Source of the DNA: Osedax fenrisi
Lineage: Eukaryota > Annelida > Polychaeta > Sabellida > Siboglinidae
Assembly (NCBI GenBank): GCA_964019155.1
Contig: OZ025244.1
Span: 47,760,469-47,824,468, forward strand
Length of the DNA stretch: 64,000 nt
Reading direction: 5' to 3'
Part shown: positions 25,715 to 40,189 of the stretch, in pieces
How positions within the stretch are numbered: the first letter of the stretch is position 1
Layout: each line of letters starts with the position of its first letter
Made by a program: the position numbers and the translations under genes
Notes under the pieces: model-generated
Told to the model about the DNA's origin: nothing
Databases searched by the model: none
What the model saw: only the letters and a program-made list of their open reading frames with translations

Positions 25715-26495
25715 ATACCGGGTAGTCGCAGTTATTCTCTATGTTGTATGATTATATATTACCTATACGGGTATCATAGTGCGAATAATATAATTAGATT
25801 TAATATTAATTTAATATTATATTAGAAAGAGTTAACAGATCCATAAATAAGATAATCAAAATGAACTAATATAATGTTATAACATATAGATAATAAAAAT
25901 AATTATAAATATATTATATATATAATTGTGTATACAAGTATTCCCGAATAGATAAACAGATTTTAACAATTAAATAAATATATGGTTATACATTAATAAT
26001 TAATAATAGAGTATTTTATTATAAGTATTATCAGTACATCTCCTTTATATTAATTACATTAATTACATCATTTATGTAAGTTATAATCTTATGTAAGATG
26101 GTGTTCCGGGGTGTCAGTTTATATAAATGAAAGCGGAGATACTTGTATAATTCAATATATTCAATATACATGAGATCTGATACACTCGAATAAAATGTTA
26201 TTTCTACTTTGTCAATAGTTAAAATATTATAAATATTAATTCAATAAGGTAGGCTTTGACATTGCATACATATTTTGAAAGTAATTTCTGGAATTTTATT
26301 TATTTGAAAAAATTAGCAATGCGGAGGTCACACATTATTTTTAATATTTCTAGAATAATAAATTTAAATTAAATATACTAATTGAATAATGTGTTAATGT
26401 GTGTACACACCTATAGATACGTACAAACGTGTGTGTGTGCCGTAAGTAAAGGCACGCGGTGATTTATCTTCCACAATATTGCTGTGAACTTATAT

Positions 26496-26537
<42 letters not shown>

Positions 26538-27089
26538 ATATTTAATATATGAAGATATATATATATAATTTTGAATCAATATTTTGTTAAGTGGAGGATT
26601 ATATATATAATCCTCCACTTCAAAAAATATTGATTCAAGATTAATTACTAATCCGAACTTGATGACATTTTCATAATATATTTATTATTATATGTTTAAT
26701 AAAGGTTACTTAAGATATAAAGATATACACATAGTATAAAATGTATACAATGAAATAATTAAAAAAAAAATTAATTTAATATAGTATCATATTTTGCCTC
26801 AAAATATTTCGGGTTTTCAGAGAACTATTTAACAAAAATTAAGTACATTTTATTAAAATTATATTGGTTTATAATATGCAATTTACAGAATGTAAATTGG
26901 ATACAAATCCTAGGTCCTGAAAATGTTTTAAAATACATATAAAAAAAAATCCCCTATCTTAACATTGTAACATTATACATTGTATACATAAAAGATCGCG
27001 AATCCCCATTTATTAATAATAATACAATACACATATGTAATGATACTATATTGTGATAGTTTAACATTGGTAGGTAAATGTCGCAAATA
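25715..27089. other. AT-rich, no gene
   Basis: (TA)n at 26500-26534, the 68-bp hairpin at 26571, a short GTGTGTGTG tract near 26430. No gene recognised. Confidence 0.5.
26571..26638. repeat. 68-bp hairpin
   Basis: Arms TTGAATCAATATTTTGTTAA GTGGAGGATTATA and complement, with two or three mismatches and no spacer. Flanking octamers ATATAATT and GATTAATT agree at only five positions, so transposition is not demonstrated. Confidence 0.8.
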
Positions 27090-27945
27090 AGGGAAAGTAA
27101 CCGAATACGGACAGTGACCGAACACGGATACTCTCGGTATCTCAGAATACAACAATCCTACAATAAAGGTAATACATAAATATTCATAATTATATAAATA
27201 GTCTAAATAAGTATTTTTTTATTTTTTAATCATTAAAATATTGCTGATATATCCAATAAACTGATTTTTTATACTTTTTTATTTATATGAAATTAAATAT
27301 GAACTTAAAACCTTCTCAATAATAAACAAATGTATCGATATAAATATAATAATATATTATTAAAAACTAAAGCATGGTAAAAATTATATATATTATTACT
27401 ATATTTTTTATCGAATATTAATTAAGTTATAAGCATATATATAGAGGTTATATAAATCACTAATATGGATAGTGTCCGTCGGACACTCTAGATGTATTAT
27501 TACTGACACCCTATAACTAATCAGCGCCAGCGTATGAACTATTCTGATTTTTATAAATATCGCGTGCTTTATAATATTAATACCACACATGAAGCTAAAT
27601 CTAAAAATGTTACTATTTTTAATTTTGATACTTAACTTGTATTATTAATTAATAAAATAATAAAAATTAATAAATAAATTATTAATTAAATTATATTAAA
27701 TTATTTATAAATTTAATTATTAATAATATAATTGTAATTTATCTGATTGGTTCATCAATAATATATAGTTTATCTAGTGGTACCTAGGGTGTCCGTATTA
27801 TAATACAGGTTATCCATATTCGGACATGGGTACCGAATACTGACACCCCCGTTATCTATGGAATTAAAAGATTAAATTAAATTTTAAAATCACAATAATA
27901 TTTATAATCATATAATATTAATATATTGAAATTTTTGAATAATTA
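27090..27945 (-). mobile_element. CCGTATTCGG-family element, copy 2 (inverted)
   Basis: Begins GGGAAAGTAACCGAATACGG then GATACTCTCGGTATCTCAG, the complement of the 3' end of the intact copy. Contains the hairpin core near 27790-27845. The far end is lost at ~27945. Confidence 0.8.
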
Positions 27946-28036
27946 TGTTACTTAAGTTTGGTGTTATGTTTGCGTCAAAAAAACTTTAGTTAACAATAGT
28001 TATTGAAATACTATATAATATTATATATTTAAATAT

Positions 28037-28073
<37 letters not shown>

Positions 28074-28686
28074 TATGTAAATTACAATAAAATTATATAT
28101 ATATATTATATTAGTAAACTAATATTCTAATGTGTATATTAATTAGTTATGTATTAATTATATTAATTAATTAATAATTCATCATATAATTAATTAGTAA
28201 TCTTCAGACTATTCGTAATATTATGATGTTGACACGCGATCGTGTAATAATAGTACATTGTATTTGATATTGTAGTATTCATGTAATGAGTTCATATTAA
28301 TTATGTAATATTATTCGATTGCGTAACCTGATATTAATCTTATGAATCGAAATCAGTGATGTAATAGCGATAAAGTTATATCTTTATTATTAAGATATAT
28401 ATATATATATAATTATAAGTGAAATAATAGAGTGGAAGTATGTTGTGTCTCCAGTAATAACTAGGACGTGTTCTAAAGCATCTGTCTTCGTATATTCAAG
28501 TTCGTCTCTATTATTAAATCATAAAGTGTTATTTCACGATACACGGTAAACGTATACAAATATATTCCTATAAAATTAATTTGTGTAACAGTTATTATAT
28601 AAATAATGTTCTCGTGTTTGCGAGTTCACTACAATGATGTATTGTTATTTTAAAACTATAGTTATAATTTCATTAGTGTGTACCTA
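27946..28686. other. No gene; 28200-28650 is GC-richer
   Basis: (TA)n near 28045. Several TTATGTAAT/GCGTAAC motifs at 28240-28370. No gene recognised. Confidence 0.4.
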
Positions 28687-29651
28687 GGGGAAAGTCTCCG
28701 ATTACCGACCCCCTTATAATACCGACCCCCTCTCGTATCTCAGTAACTATAAGATATATCAAAATATTATATATACATGAACTGTTAGTAATTTAATAAT
28801 AAATATGAAAAAGTATTTTGTTTTTAAAAATATTTAATCCTACAATTTTTATTTGATAAAATGTAATATTCTGTTTTTTCTTTTTAAATATTTGAATAAT
28901 AACTTTTTTTAAATCATTGTAAATACTTTATTAATTAAAAGAAAACTTAATGTTATGCATAATATTGTAGATAAATAAAATGTTTATAAATATTATAAAA
29001 ATAATTTAATTTGAACAGCTATTAACCAATATATCTTAATTATAGCTATCCATATGATTTTCCTATTACCTTTGACCTCCTAAATTACTCTAATATCGAC
29101 CCCATGTGATTTATAATATTCAATAAAAAATATATCCGTATTTTACTTTAAAATATATCGTAAGTTGTGTATGTATCATTGAAATAGATTTGGGATTCAT
29201 GAGTCCAGTTGATTATGTAAACATACTGATTAATAAATAAATATTAAATAATAATATACACTATTTTAATATAATTACTATGAAGTTTAAATTTAAATTT
29301 AATATTACTAATAAAACATAAATTCAATAAAAATAAATTTCGTGTGTGTTATAATTAATTATATTTATGTATATCTACTATTTGTATTGGATATTTTAAT
29401 ACTACAATTATTTATACCACGATTATTTTAGGGGGTCGGTAATAGGAGAAGGGGTCGGTATTAGGTACAGGTATCCGATTACCGACCCCACTGTTTATTC
29501 TTGTAAATATAATCATATCAACAATTTAAAATAGCCACATTATTCATTGCCATAATATTAACATAATTACAAAATTTCAAATAAATATATTTAATATTGA
29601 ATAAGTTATTACAAATAATCATTCAGGGGTCGTTAATCTTAGATTTTCCCC
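28687..29651. mobile_element. GTCGGTA-family element, reference copy
   Basis: Starts GGGGAAAGTCTCCGATTACC and ends TAATCTTAGATTTTCCCC, imperfect inverted repeats flanked by TA (28685-28686, 29652-29653). 965 bp. A central pair GGGGTCGGTAATAGG ... ATTACCGACCCC near 29430-29485 forms an internal hairpin, as in the CCGTATTCGG family, suggesting the two families share ancestry or architecture. Non-coding. Confidence 0.85.
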
Positions 29652-29653
29652 TA

Positions 29654-31758
29654 TCTAAACTGAGTTATTCGTATTACCTAATCCAAATTATGTCTAGCAT
29701 TGCACATAGTATTGAAGATAGTTAGTACTGCTATAGCCGTGTGGCTATAGAAATATATACATTGTATAATAACTGAGAATTTTAGCAATACAGATAGCTT
29801 CTTACTATTTGTTATATTATAAAATGAGTATAGAAAATATATACAATGGGTATAAATGAGGGAATATTATACAAAAATATATAGTTTATTTCATGTATAA
29901 ATACAAAATAGTATATGTCCATTTTTTAATAAAATATTTCTATACATATTGTATTTTTTCACTTATTTATAATCATATTTTTATCAATATTATATAAAAA
30001 TGTCATTAACTATTTTACTAAATGAATATAGCAATACTAATTAATAGGATATCTAAAATAGTTGTTTTCAAAATATTCATTTATATTAACCTATAGGTAT
30101 TTATCTATAGATAGTCACAATAATTGTTCTGAGTAAAACATATCTATATTAAAACAAAGAAAACATATGTAAACAATAATAAAACAAATATAAAAACTAT
30201 AAAATATATAAATTCTATGTATATAAAATACATTTTATATATATATATAGATATAGATATATAAGATTTAAACTATAAACTAATGTTTAAAATGTCTACT
30301 AACCACAAATAAATGTAAATAATATAAATGTAAATACAAATTATAACATAAATTGTAAAATTTATAGTGACAAATATAAAATGTACATATAGAGAAAACA
30401 AATGATACCAGATATTGGTTTATATTATAACATGCTACAATGATACTGCTATTTATAATATCAATAAATAAAAATAAACAATATAGTTTTTAAATTATTA
30501 AAATTATGAATATATATTATAAGATAAGATTTATCAAATAGGCATTGAGAGTATATTTAATAATTATGCATGTTACATGGTGTGTTATAAAATAATTGTT
30601 AATAGATACCAAATAAAATATAATAAATTAATATTATTTAATACAACATTTTATGTTATGTATTTGATTTTTGCATATTTCCACAATGCGGTATCTCGGC
30701 GGATAAACTATAAAGCCCGCTATTAAATTCAAGATAACCCTGGATATATCTAAATATTTATATTACTAAATATAGAATAACAGGATCATATCAGCAGTAT
30801 GTTATGGATTTTTGGATTTATAATGTATATTTTTCAAAAAGTATTTGATTATAGAATATTGTTATCTCGAATATGCTTAAACCACGTATACCTATTTATC
30901 TATGTCTACATATTCTGTATTTTTAATATATTAAGGCATACTAAGCATATATGCTTTATTTTATTATTGTTTATATTGGGTTACTGGTATAACTCATATT
31001 TTGTTTATATTTGTGTGTGTTACTGTCAATGATTTATATGCACACACACATACACACACACACACCCACACACACACACATATATATATACCTACAGCGC
31101 TATGATAATTATGTAATAACGGATTATGAAAATAACGTAATAAATCCTAATACTAGACGTTTAGGATATGGTATTAGGATATGGTATTAGTAGTCCTATT
31201 AATATCTTAAAAAGTATTGTCAGATTAATGATAATACACCACTATATATATACTGTATATACTTTAGTATAAGTATCAAATATGTATTCAATAATACACT
31301 TTCTTCATTAAAGTACTATATTATTCTGATGGAATATATAAAAGTATTTATTTAATAAATAATATTTATATATAATGATATAATTGATATTTCCTAAATA
31401 TAAATATATAATTCTCGGATATGTATAATACTTCGATAGGTGATATTTCATTATTTAATTTGTTAAATTTACAATATTTAATGAGAGTTGTTTAATTAAA
31501 GTATAAAACTGACATCATATAGTAAAATAAATTATATTCGATATATAAGTGTATTATTATACTCCAACGTATAATATACACTCCGTATTCATACTATATA
31601 AATATACATATAATAGACTTACTTGTGTACAATTATATTCTGAATTCAACTTTGACGCTATTTAATAATTTCTATAGAAACACGCGATTACTATCAGATC
31701 ATAAGGTACGCTATGCTGACCCCTATAGCAGCTATTAAGTATTTACTCACATCGTGAC
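29654..31758. other. AT-rich, no gene
   Basis: A short CTATAGCC-GTGT-GGCTATAG hairpin near 29723; (CA)n at 31041-31080. Nothing else recognised. Confidence 0.5.
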
Positions 31759-32200
31759 ATGCCTTACGTGAGATCGCGTAACATTACAAAGGATTGCAAT
31801 ACACCTATAGGTTATACAATGTTCATAATATATTTACACGCACAGACACACATCACATATACACACATACATACATACACACACGCATACATACACATCA
31901 CATACACGTGCAACGTGTTTAATAAGCAGATGCAGGCAGGTACGACAGAGCGACAGAGGCAGGAATACAACACGGTGTACAATACTACTACTACTACTGC
32001 AGTAGGCTGCTGTCTGAATAGTAATGATTACGTGATGTGTTGTGTAATCAGTTAACAACTGATAACAACTAAGCACATGTGTGTGTGTGTGTGATCTATC
32101 TGAGTTATCGGTATGCTTTGTCGTAATTATACACCTCGATATACACACATACACATAATTATGCAGCTAGTCATGGTACCGAATTCCTGGTACCTGGTAT
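31759..32200. other. (CACATA)-rich tract and GC-richer island
   Basis: CACACATACATA-type repeats at 31838-31905, then complex sequence with an ACT/ACTGCAGTAGGCTGC stretch and (TG)n at 32078-32093. The open frames on both strands are low-complexity and match nothing I know. Confidence 0.45.
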
Positions 32201-32942
32201 ACTTCTTCTGTAATTATATCAATAATTAGTTAAACTAAAATCAAATTGAAAATAAATAAGTCTATGGAATAAATATGAATATTTATAGTTAGCCTCATTC
32301 ATAACTTATATTAATAATGTTAATAATCATATTATTAATAATGGTAATTATAATACTTATGATAATAATAGTAATAATACTATATAAGTTAATTTTTAAT
32401 ATATATATATATATATATAATGTATACAGTATTAAATAAAAAAATATTAAAATTATTTTAATATATTTAATTTAATCATTTTATATTCTTTTTCTAACGT
32501 ATATAGAATAAAATGTATACTACAAAAATCCTCTACTAAAAGTATTTACAAACATAAAAATAATCAATTATAAGTAAGCTTCTCATTCAACTTATTATTT
32601 AATTGTATACATCATACTAGGAAATGATATTCTAAATAATAATATTTCCACAACTGACATTACACTAGTAATAATTACGGCATATATGTATAGTAAGTGT
32701 ATAAACTTACTTAATAAGTTGCATAAGTTATTATTACAAACTATTATTATACTATTAAATAATACTTATTATTATTAATTTTTCAATTAACATTAAATAT
32801 CAATATTTATAGATTTTTATTTTACTTAAGTAAAGTATATACCCAGTATTTTTATAAAAATTAATTAATAATTAATAATTAATTAATTAATAATTATTAA
32901 TCTTAAATATATATTTTTACTTTGAATAGTATTATTAGTATA
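32201..32942. other. AT-rich, no feature
   Basis: Only short ATA/ATT runs and TTAATTAA clusters. Confidence 0.5.
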
Positions 32943-33391
32943 CAGTCAACTCCCGATAAGTCGGACTCGTAAGGGACCGGGAAAAGTGTCCGATTTAGCG
33001 AGATGTCCGACTTATCCGAGATTAAGAATATCATTCAAATAAGACATGAAATGCGCAACGCGAGTTAAATTGTTACCGAAATATGGAATTATGCAACATT
33101 CAGCAAATAAAATGTTGTATTCAATAATATTACTTACTAAAATTATAATAATCATTATTTAAAGTAAACATTTCTGATAATTTATAAAAATCTGACTTAT
33201 CCAGTATAAAAATCATAAAAATTACTATAATAAATTTCCGACTTATAGAAAAGTCAGACTTATCCAACCAAATTATCCGACTTATCCGATTAATTTAACA
33301 TGGAACTAGATACAAATCCAACCAAACCAACTAAATGCGTCCGACTTATCGATAAGTCTTATCCGTAGTCCGACTTACCGAGAGTTGACTG
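32943..33391. mobile_element. MITE, GATAAGTCGGACT family, copy 3
   Basis: Starts CAGTCAACTCCCGATAAGTC, ends CCGAGAGTTGACTG, flanked by TA. ~449 bp and collinear with copies 1 and 2. Confidence 0.9.
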
Positions 33392-33665
33392 TATTATAAT
33401 TAAATATTTTTAATTATATAAAACTAATTAATAATTATTGTTTTAGTATAATATAAATAAATTAATCAATAATATTTCTAATTTGTATTTAACTTGTATT
33501 AAACTATTTATTATTAATCAATAATAATGTATACTTATAACTACTACTATAATATACAATAGTAGCTCTGTAAGATATAATTATTCTCGAGCATCGTATT
33601 GTATAAATCTATTCACGTACCTACTAGTAAATGTAGCTAATTAATTGGGTTTGCATATATGGGTT

Positions 33666-33713
<48 letters not shown>

Positions 33714-34114
33714 TAGATATCATCTGGTATTGTTCACACGTGCCATTAGTGTATTCTCGATGTTAGAGGTGAAGCCTCAGGCTTTCGAAACTCTCTCTCT
33801 ATCTCTCTCTCGAGCGTAACATCTTACAAATATTATCATATCACACATATTATCATACTTATATATAAGTATGATCTATAGATCAATGGTTATTATGTTA
33901 AGTTATCGACATGTATCATTTACCGGAACGTTATTTACTATGCACATAATTAAATGCATTGTTTCGATCGAACCTCACGTTTATATTAGAGATACATATT
34001 TTAATGATTTGTTAATACATTTTAATAATATTATAAATATTATTAATATTAAATGAATTCTTATTAATATGTGTTCTAACTATTATAACTTAATAGAGTA
34101 AGTATTATATAGTA
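33392..34114. other. No gene; (TA)n at 33668-33708
   Basis: A (CT)n-like CTCTCTCTCTATCTCTCTCTC at ~33792 and an ATCATACTTATATATAAGTATGAT palindrome at ~33852 are the only features. Confidence 0.45.
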
Positions 34115-34645
34115 GGGGAAAGTAACAAAATTCGGACACTTTAACAATAAATGTTCTTAATACTCTATATTTTTATTCAAAAATTACAATTTATTATTAT
34201 TATATGATATTATTGTGATTTAAAATGTGTATTTAATCTCTTTAATCAATAGATAACGGGGTGACCGTATTCGGTACCCATGTGAGAATACGGAAACCAT
34301 GTGTTATAATATGGATACCCTATATACCACTAAATAAAATATATATTATTGATCAACCTATAAGATAAATTAAAATTACTTATAATTAATTTTATGAATA
34401 ATTTAATATAATTTAATTAGTAATTAATGTATTAATTTTTATTATTTTATTAATTAATAATACATGTTTAAGTATCTAAATAATAACATTTTTAGATTTA
34501 GAACCATTGGTGGTATTAATATTATAACGCACGCAAATTTGTATGAAAATAAAAATAGTTCGATGCTGAGCACTGATTGGTTATAGGGTGTCCGTATTAA
34601 GACCTATATAATGTCCGTATTAGGGAATTATAAGACCTAAAACAT
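34115..34645 (+). mobile_element. CCGTATTCGG-family element, copy 3 (3' truncated)
   Basis: Starts GGGGAAAGTAACAAAATTCGG after TA. Hairpin core near 34260-34325, GGTTATAGGGTGTCCGTATT near 34583. Its right third is missing, and a GTCGGTA-family piece follows. Confidence 0.8.
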
Positions 34646-34689
34646 AGTAAAATAACAAATATTTCTATGCATTATATTATAGATTAATT

Positions 34690-35430
34690 AAATTTGTATA
34701 AACTTAATAAAAATAATCAAAGTTAAATATATACTAACCAAACTATCTTTAGTATAGCAAAATATATGATTTTCCTAATACCGACCCCCTAAGTTACCTT
34801 AATACCGACCCCATGTGATTTACAATATCCAATAAAAATAGAATCGTGTTTTTCTTTAAAATTATCGGTAGTTATTTGTTTTTATAAGTTATATATTGAT
34901 ATAGAATATATAATATAGAGTAATATTCTATAGATTCATTGAAAATATGAATAAGTATTTTTTTGTTCAAAATATTCAATCCAAAAATGGTTATTTGATA
35001 AAGTGTAATATTCTAGTTTTACTTTTTAAATATTTGAATTATAACTTTTTAATTAATTTTAAATATTTTATTAATCAAAATAAAACGTAATTCTATACAT
35101 AATACTGTATATCAATTAAATATTTATAATAAGTATTAACCAATATATCTTAATTATAGAAACACATGTGATATTCCTATTACCATCACCCCTTTCTAAA
35201 TTACCCTAACAATACCCCATGTGATTTATAATATCCAATCAAAATAAATACGTGTTTACTTTAAAATGTGTCTTAAGTTGTGTTTGTATCATTGATATAG
35301 AATAATGATTCATAATTATAGTGGATAATATGCATATTTGCATGCAATTTGATTAATACATAAATATTAAATAATAATATACACTATTTAATATTTTAAT
35401 ATTGATCATATTGAATATTATCTACTAGAA
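34690..35430 (+). mobile_element. GTCGGTA-family element, rearranged partial copy
   Basis: ATTTTCCTAATACCGACCCC at 34770 and a second, diverged ATTCCTATTACCATCACCCC at 35172 are followed by similar CCAATA/AAAATA...GTGTTTACTTTAAAAT segments, so part of the element is present twice. Neither terminus is complete. Confidence 0.65.
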
Positions 35431-35519
35431 TCGTGAATAATTATCATCATAACTTATTTGTTAATATAAATATATGTACTATATGTACTATAGTACATAG
35501 ATTATTAGTATGCTCAACT

Positions 35520-36290
35520 CTATATCATACATACTATGACACCAATATTATAATTAGTGATTGTTTAGCCAAAAAACTAAAAGTTAAATTACAGCGTACA
35601 ATTAATGAAATAATGTTATGGGTAAAATCAAATAAGTTGACAATTAACTTTGATAAAACTCACTGCATGTCATTTAGAAATGATATAGAATTTGAAATAG
35701 AAATTGAAAATGAGCTTCTAGTTCAAGTCTCTGAAACAAAATTCCTTGGACTAATCATTGATAATTCATTGAACTGGAAATCTCATTTTCAATTTCTGAA
35801 GAATAAATTATTAAAAATATATTGGATCATAAAAAATGTATCATTCTGCCTTAATGAATCAGCTATGATTAAACTTTATTATGCACTTTTGTTATCCCCA
35901 TTTAATGTATTGTTTAGAAATTTGTGGGCATACATATAAATCTAATATAGACTGTATTCATGTTATACAAAAAAAAGTATTAAAATTAGTTTTTTCTAAA
36001 CCTATAGATTTAGTTCAAAAAGATTATTTATTGATCATAAGTTATTAAATATCTTTGATTTGTGTAAATATAAAACACTAATATTTATGCATAGAATATA
36101 TTATAAAACTTGTAGTCCAAGTATTTATAAACATTATAAAAGAATAACTAAAAAAAATGAATACAAGAAGTACTTTTTATTTCATTCAACCTTATAATAC
36201 ATATAACTATATGAATAATTCTTTAATGTCATATGTACCAAGACTTTGGAATTCATTAAATATTGATAAAGAAAATTAGTATATATTTCC
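35520..36290 (+). pseudogene. LINE ORF2, C-terminal half (RT thumb to end)
   Basis: Frame one holds YYDTNIIISD (position of the catalytic YADD, with both aspartate-region residues altered), then WVKSNKLTINFDKTHCMSF, ETKFLGLIIDNSLNWKSH, and SAMIKLYYALLLSPFNVLF, a typical LINE thumb/connection region. After the stop at 35939 the similarity continues in other frames as WGHTYKSN, IHVIQKKVLKLVFS, LCKYKTLIFMHRIYYK and a decayed terminal LWNSL-like block (PRLWNSLN) to ~36270. So several frameshifts, 5' truncated. Non-functional. The 3' UTR follows to 36787. Confidence 0.85.
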
Positions 36291-36787
36291 CTTTTCAGTA
36301 ATAATATTTTTAATTATTTGTTAACCTTGTGATTTTTTTAATCTACTATTATTTTTCTACTTCAAATTATATTTAAACATTTTTTAATTTTTGATAAGTT
36401 TACTATTTTTAATAAATTGTATCTTTACTCAGACTTTTACATTAATTTCTCCTTTTTATCCATATTTTATACTATAATTACGCTTTTATATAATATTATA
36501 TAATATTTTTAATAAATCTTATCTTTACTCAGACTTTTACATTAATTTCTTCTTTTTTTCCATATTGTATAATATAACTACTCTTCGACTTATGAAAACA
36601 ATCTAAATATTTGTTACTTTGTGTAGATAATTTATAAATTTATTTTTGAATATTTGCCAAACATATATTTATTATTCTTTATATTACATTTTTATATATT
36701 TAATAATAAAGGGTAATTGTCTCGATAAGCTCTGCTTCTACAATTACCCGGTTGTTAAAACCAAATCTGATAATAATAATAATAAAT
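36291..36787 (+). other. LINE 3' UTR with terminal hairpin and (TAA)n tail
   Basis: Contains two near copies of AATAAAT(T/C)(G/T)TATCTTTACTCAGAC (~36412 and ~36510). It ends with GGGTAATTGT...ACAATTACCC, a hairpin, then CCAAATCTGATAATAATAA. The hairpin-plus-tail is shared with 9640-9724 and 13264-13349. Confidence 0.75.
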
Positions 36788-36867
36788 AAAATACAAATAT
36801 TACACATTTTTATGTTTCATATATAATTTCACGTGCACGTGATGCAGAATTTTAAATATTATAGTAA

Positions 36868-37012
36868 TATTTTGTCGATACAGCCGATTTGTCGATACAC
36901 GCGATATTCTGTAGCATGTATTAGATGGCAATTCCAACAAATATATTTGAAATTGTCGTTAGAACCGATTTATCGATACATGTGGATGTCGATATAAGCG
37001 GCTTTTACTGTA
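36868..37012. mobile_element. Possible Tigger-type terminal fragment
   Basis: Repeats of CGAT(T/A)(T/A)(G/A)TCGATA(C/T)A and an end GCGGCTTTTACTGTA resembling an inverted CAGTAAAAGCCGC terminus. The opposite terminus was not found, so this is tentative. Confidence 0.35.
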
Positions 37013-37138
37013 TTTTTTATCTTTATATATATATATATATATTATGTCATAAAGACTAGCTATTTATGAAATATACTTCATTATATCAGATATACGACGT
37101 ATAAGTCAAATCAAAGGCTGTAACGACATATATACATT

Positions 37139-37173
37139 AACATATATTATTAGTATGTATGTATATACATACA

Positions 37174-37215
<42 letters not shown>

Positions 37216-37219
37216 ATAT

Positions 37220-37271
<52 letters not shown>

Positions 37272-37522
37272 GTATAAATAATTAATAGGTGATAATAATC
37301 CAGCCTAGGGATAATAACTACTAGAATGTGAAATATTCATTACCTAATACAACATAATTGTGTTTCTCATTCTATATATATACTAATGCTATATACCTTA
37401 TATACAGATATTTACTATAATGTATATTAATATCATAATAGTATATAGTATATACTAAATACTAATGATATATATATATATATATATTTATATATATTTA
37501 TACTAATTTATACTAATTCTAT

Positions 37523-37571
<49 letters not shown>

Positions 37572-37600
37572 TTTATATACATACAAATAAATAAATATGT
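37139..37600. repeat. (TA)n/(CA)n and ATATACCTTATATA microsatellite cluster
   Basis: TA runs at 37179-37204, 37229-37264 and 37524-37564 with CACACATA between the first two. Confidence 0.9.
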
Positions 37601-39193
37601 AATTTAATCACAATCATAAATCGTTGGAATTGCATATGAATTACTGATTTTTAAATTTCAGATATTATCCCTGTATATGATATTTATTAATACATTACAA
37701 AAATTAGATAATACATTAGGTATATATTACCTATATATCTCTCTATATATTATATCATATTTTTTATTATGGTGTAGATATTAAATAATAATTATATAAT
37801 TAACTTTAATAGTCTTTTTAAAAAATAATATGTATTTAATATAATATATAAATCTCATAATTATGTATCATATTATATTGTATGTTTATGAACAGATAAA
37901 TAAACAAAATGTTCTATATATATCAGTGATTAATGATACCCAAAATGCAATTATATATAATTATATATATATATATATAATATATATATATAATAATACA
38001 CTTAATAGTGTATACGAGCGTAATATATTATATACGTTAAGAATATTCACGTATATAAATATACCTAATATAATAAATATACATACATACATTCACACAT
38101 ACAAACATAATATATTATTCATATACTAAATATATACAAACACACACGCAAACACACACACACATATACACACACATACACGTATTAATGAATTATGCCT
38201 AAAATAAGTATTCCCGCTTTCACATAAATTGTTATACAGTCATTATATGAATTATGTCATAGATATATATATATATCTAAAGAAAGACAAATATGTATAC
38301 ATGTATGCATATATGCAATTATCATGTTTGTATATAATGTTATTGTATTGGTTAAATACGTATACATAATATTTAGTATGTATACATATAGTTCATTAAT
38401 GTTGTTATGTATTTTAAATTCAAAACTACGAACTAAATGAAGTGGTACACAATGTGTACTATAGTAACATTTAAATGGATATATATATATATATATATAT
38501 ATAACTATACACTAGTTAGATAAGGTTGAGTTTACTCTCTTTCATTTCATAAGTGTTCATAAGTGTTCATTCATAAGTTTTTCACGAATACACATAATCA
38601 ATATTACTAAATCTAAATCGTATACACCTAACAAATAAAATTGTTCATTATTGTATACATTATAGTATACTATACAATACCATATCAATTTAATAATTTT
38701 TATAAATATTAAGGACATTAACTTGTACTATTAAATTGATTTAAAGCTCAATAAAGAATATTAATTTCAATAATTATACAATAAAATTATAGTTTCACAA
38801 GCATACCACGATTTTCATGGATTATAATACTAATTATACATGATTTTTATTCATTTGCCTAATTATAATATAAATATTTAATAAAATATAAAATTAAATA
38901 ATAATTGTAGTTAAATTTAAAATAAAGGAATTCATTATCTTATAAAGATATTTCTTTATATAGGATTACGTTATAATAGGGTTACATTATTATGAACATA
39001 TTATATTCTAAATTATTTGCATTATCCTATTTGTTCTATTATAGATATGTTTTCTTTATAGATAGATTCCTCATATTTGATTTGATTTGGATGTTAAAAA
39101 TGATAAGTCCTATTTCTCATGCGAATTTATCATAAACATACATGTTAATTAACATATCTAAATAAACTATATTTAGTTACATTAATATAACTA
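37601..39193. other. AT-rich, no gene
   Basis: (TA)n at 38479-38502, CACACA-type repeats at 38138-38180. The 37863-38129 open frame is low-complexity. Confidence 0.5.
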
Positions 39194-40089
39194 TCGGAAA
39201 GTCTCCATTACCAACCAGAAATTTTGCAACTAGGGTAATATTATGGCAATACATAATTTTGCTATTTCAAATTTTGTATATAATTGAATTGAAAAGAATA
39301 AACAGGGGGGGGGGTCGGTAATTAATACATGCGCGTAATACCGACCTCCTAAAGTGCGTGGTAGCAATAATTGTATTATTATCTTATCAAATAAAAATAT
39401 CAAATATAAATAGATTTAATTAATTAATTGACAACATACGAAATTTATTTATTATTGAATTTATGGTTTAATATTAATATTAAATGTATATTCAAACTTT
39501 ATATTTATTATATTAAAATAGTCTATATTATTATTTAATATTTATTTATTAATCAAATTGAATATTATCACTGGAATCATGAATCCTTAATCTATATCAA
39601 TGATACATATTTATCTATAATGTATATACACATCTTGCGACATATTTTAAAGTAAAACGCGGATTTATTTGTATTGGATATTAAAATTAAAATGTGGTAT
39701 TAATAGGGTAATTTAGAAAAGGATTTCCGGTAATAGGAAAATCACATTGGTTGCTATAATTAATATATAAAATTAAATTACTTAATATGTTTATAAATAT
39801 TTAATTGATATACAGTGTTATGTATAGAATTACGTTTTATTTTAATTAATAAAGTATTTTATAAAAAAAGTTATATATCAAATATTAACCATTTAAAAAG
39901 TAAAATCAGAATATTACACTTTATCAAATAACAATTTTAGGATTGTATAATTTAAAGAAAAAAAAGACTTACAATTAAATTACTAATATTGTATATATAT
40001 ATATAAATAATGTCTTAACATATCTTATAATTAAAGATATATGAGAGTGTTCCTTATTTGAAGAGGAATGGTTAATGGAAACTTTTCCC
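39194..40089 (+). mobile_element. GTCGGTA-family element, copy 3
   Basis: Starts TCGGAAAGTCTCCATTACC and ends AACTTTTCCC, with TA at both flanks. GGGGGGGGTCGGTAATTAAT near 39306 and GTAATACCGACCTCC mark the inner hairpin. ~0.9 kb, non-coding. Confidence 0.7.
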
Positions 40090-40189
40090 TACATAAACTA
40101 TCGCGCATTGTATCATAACGGTACAACACTCTAGTGAAATACATCATACTTCTGACGTATACGTAATTAGTGTATAACCATGAAACTAC

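Noticed and set aside
26571..26638. Counting the 68-bp hairpin as the same mobile class
   Set aside because: Flanking octamers agree at only five of eight positions and ends differ.
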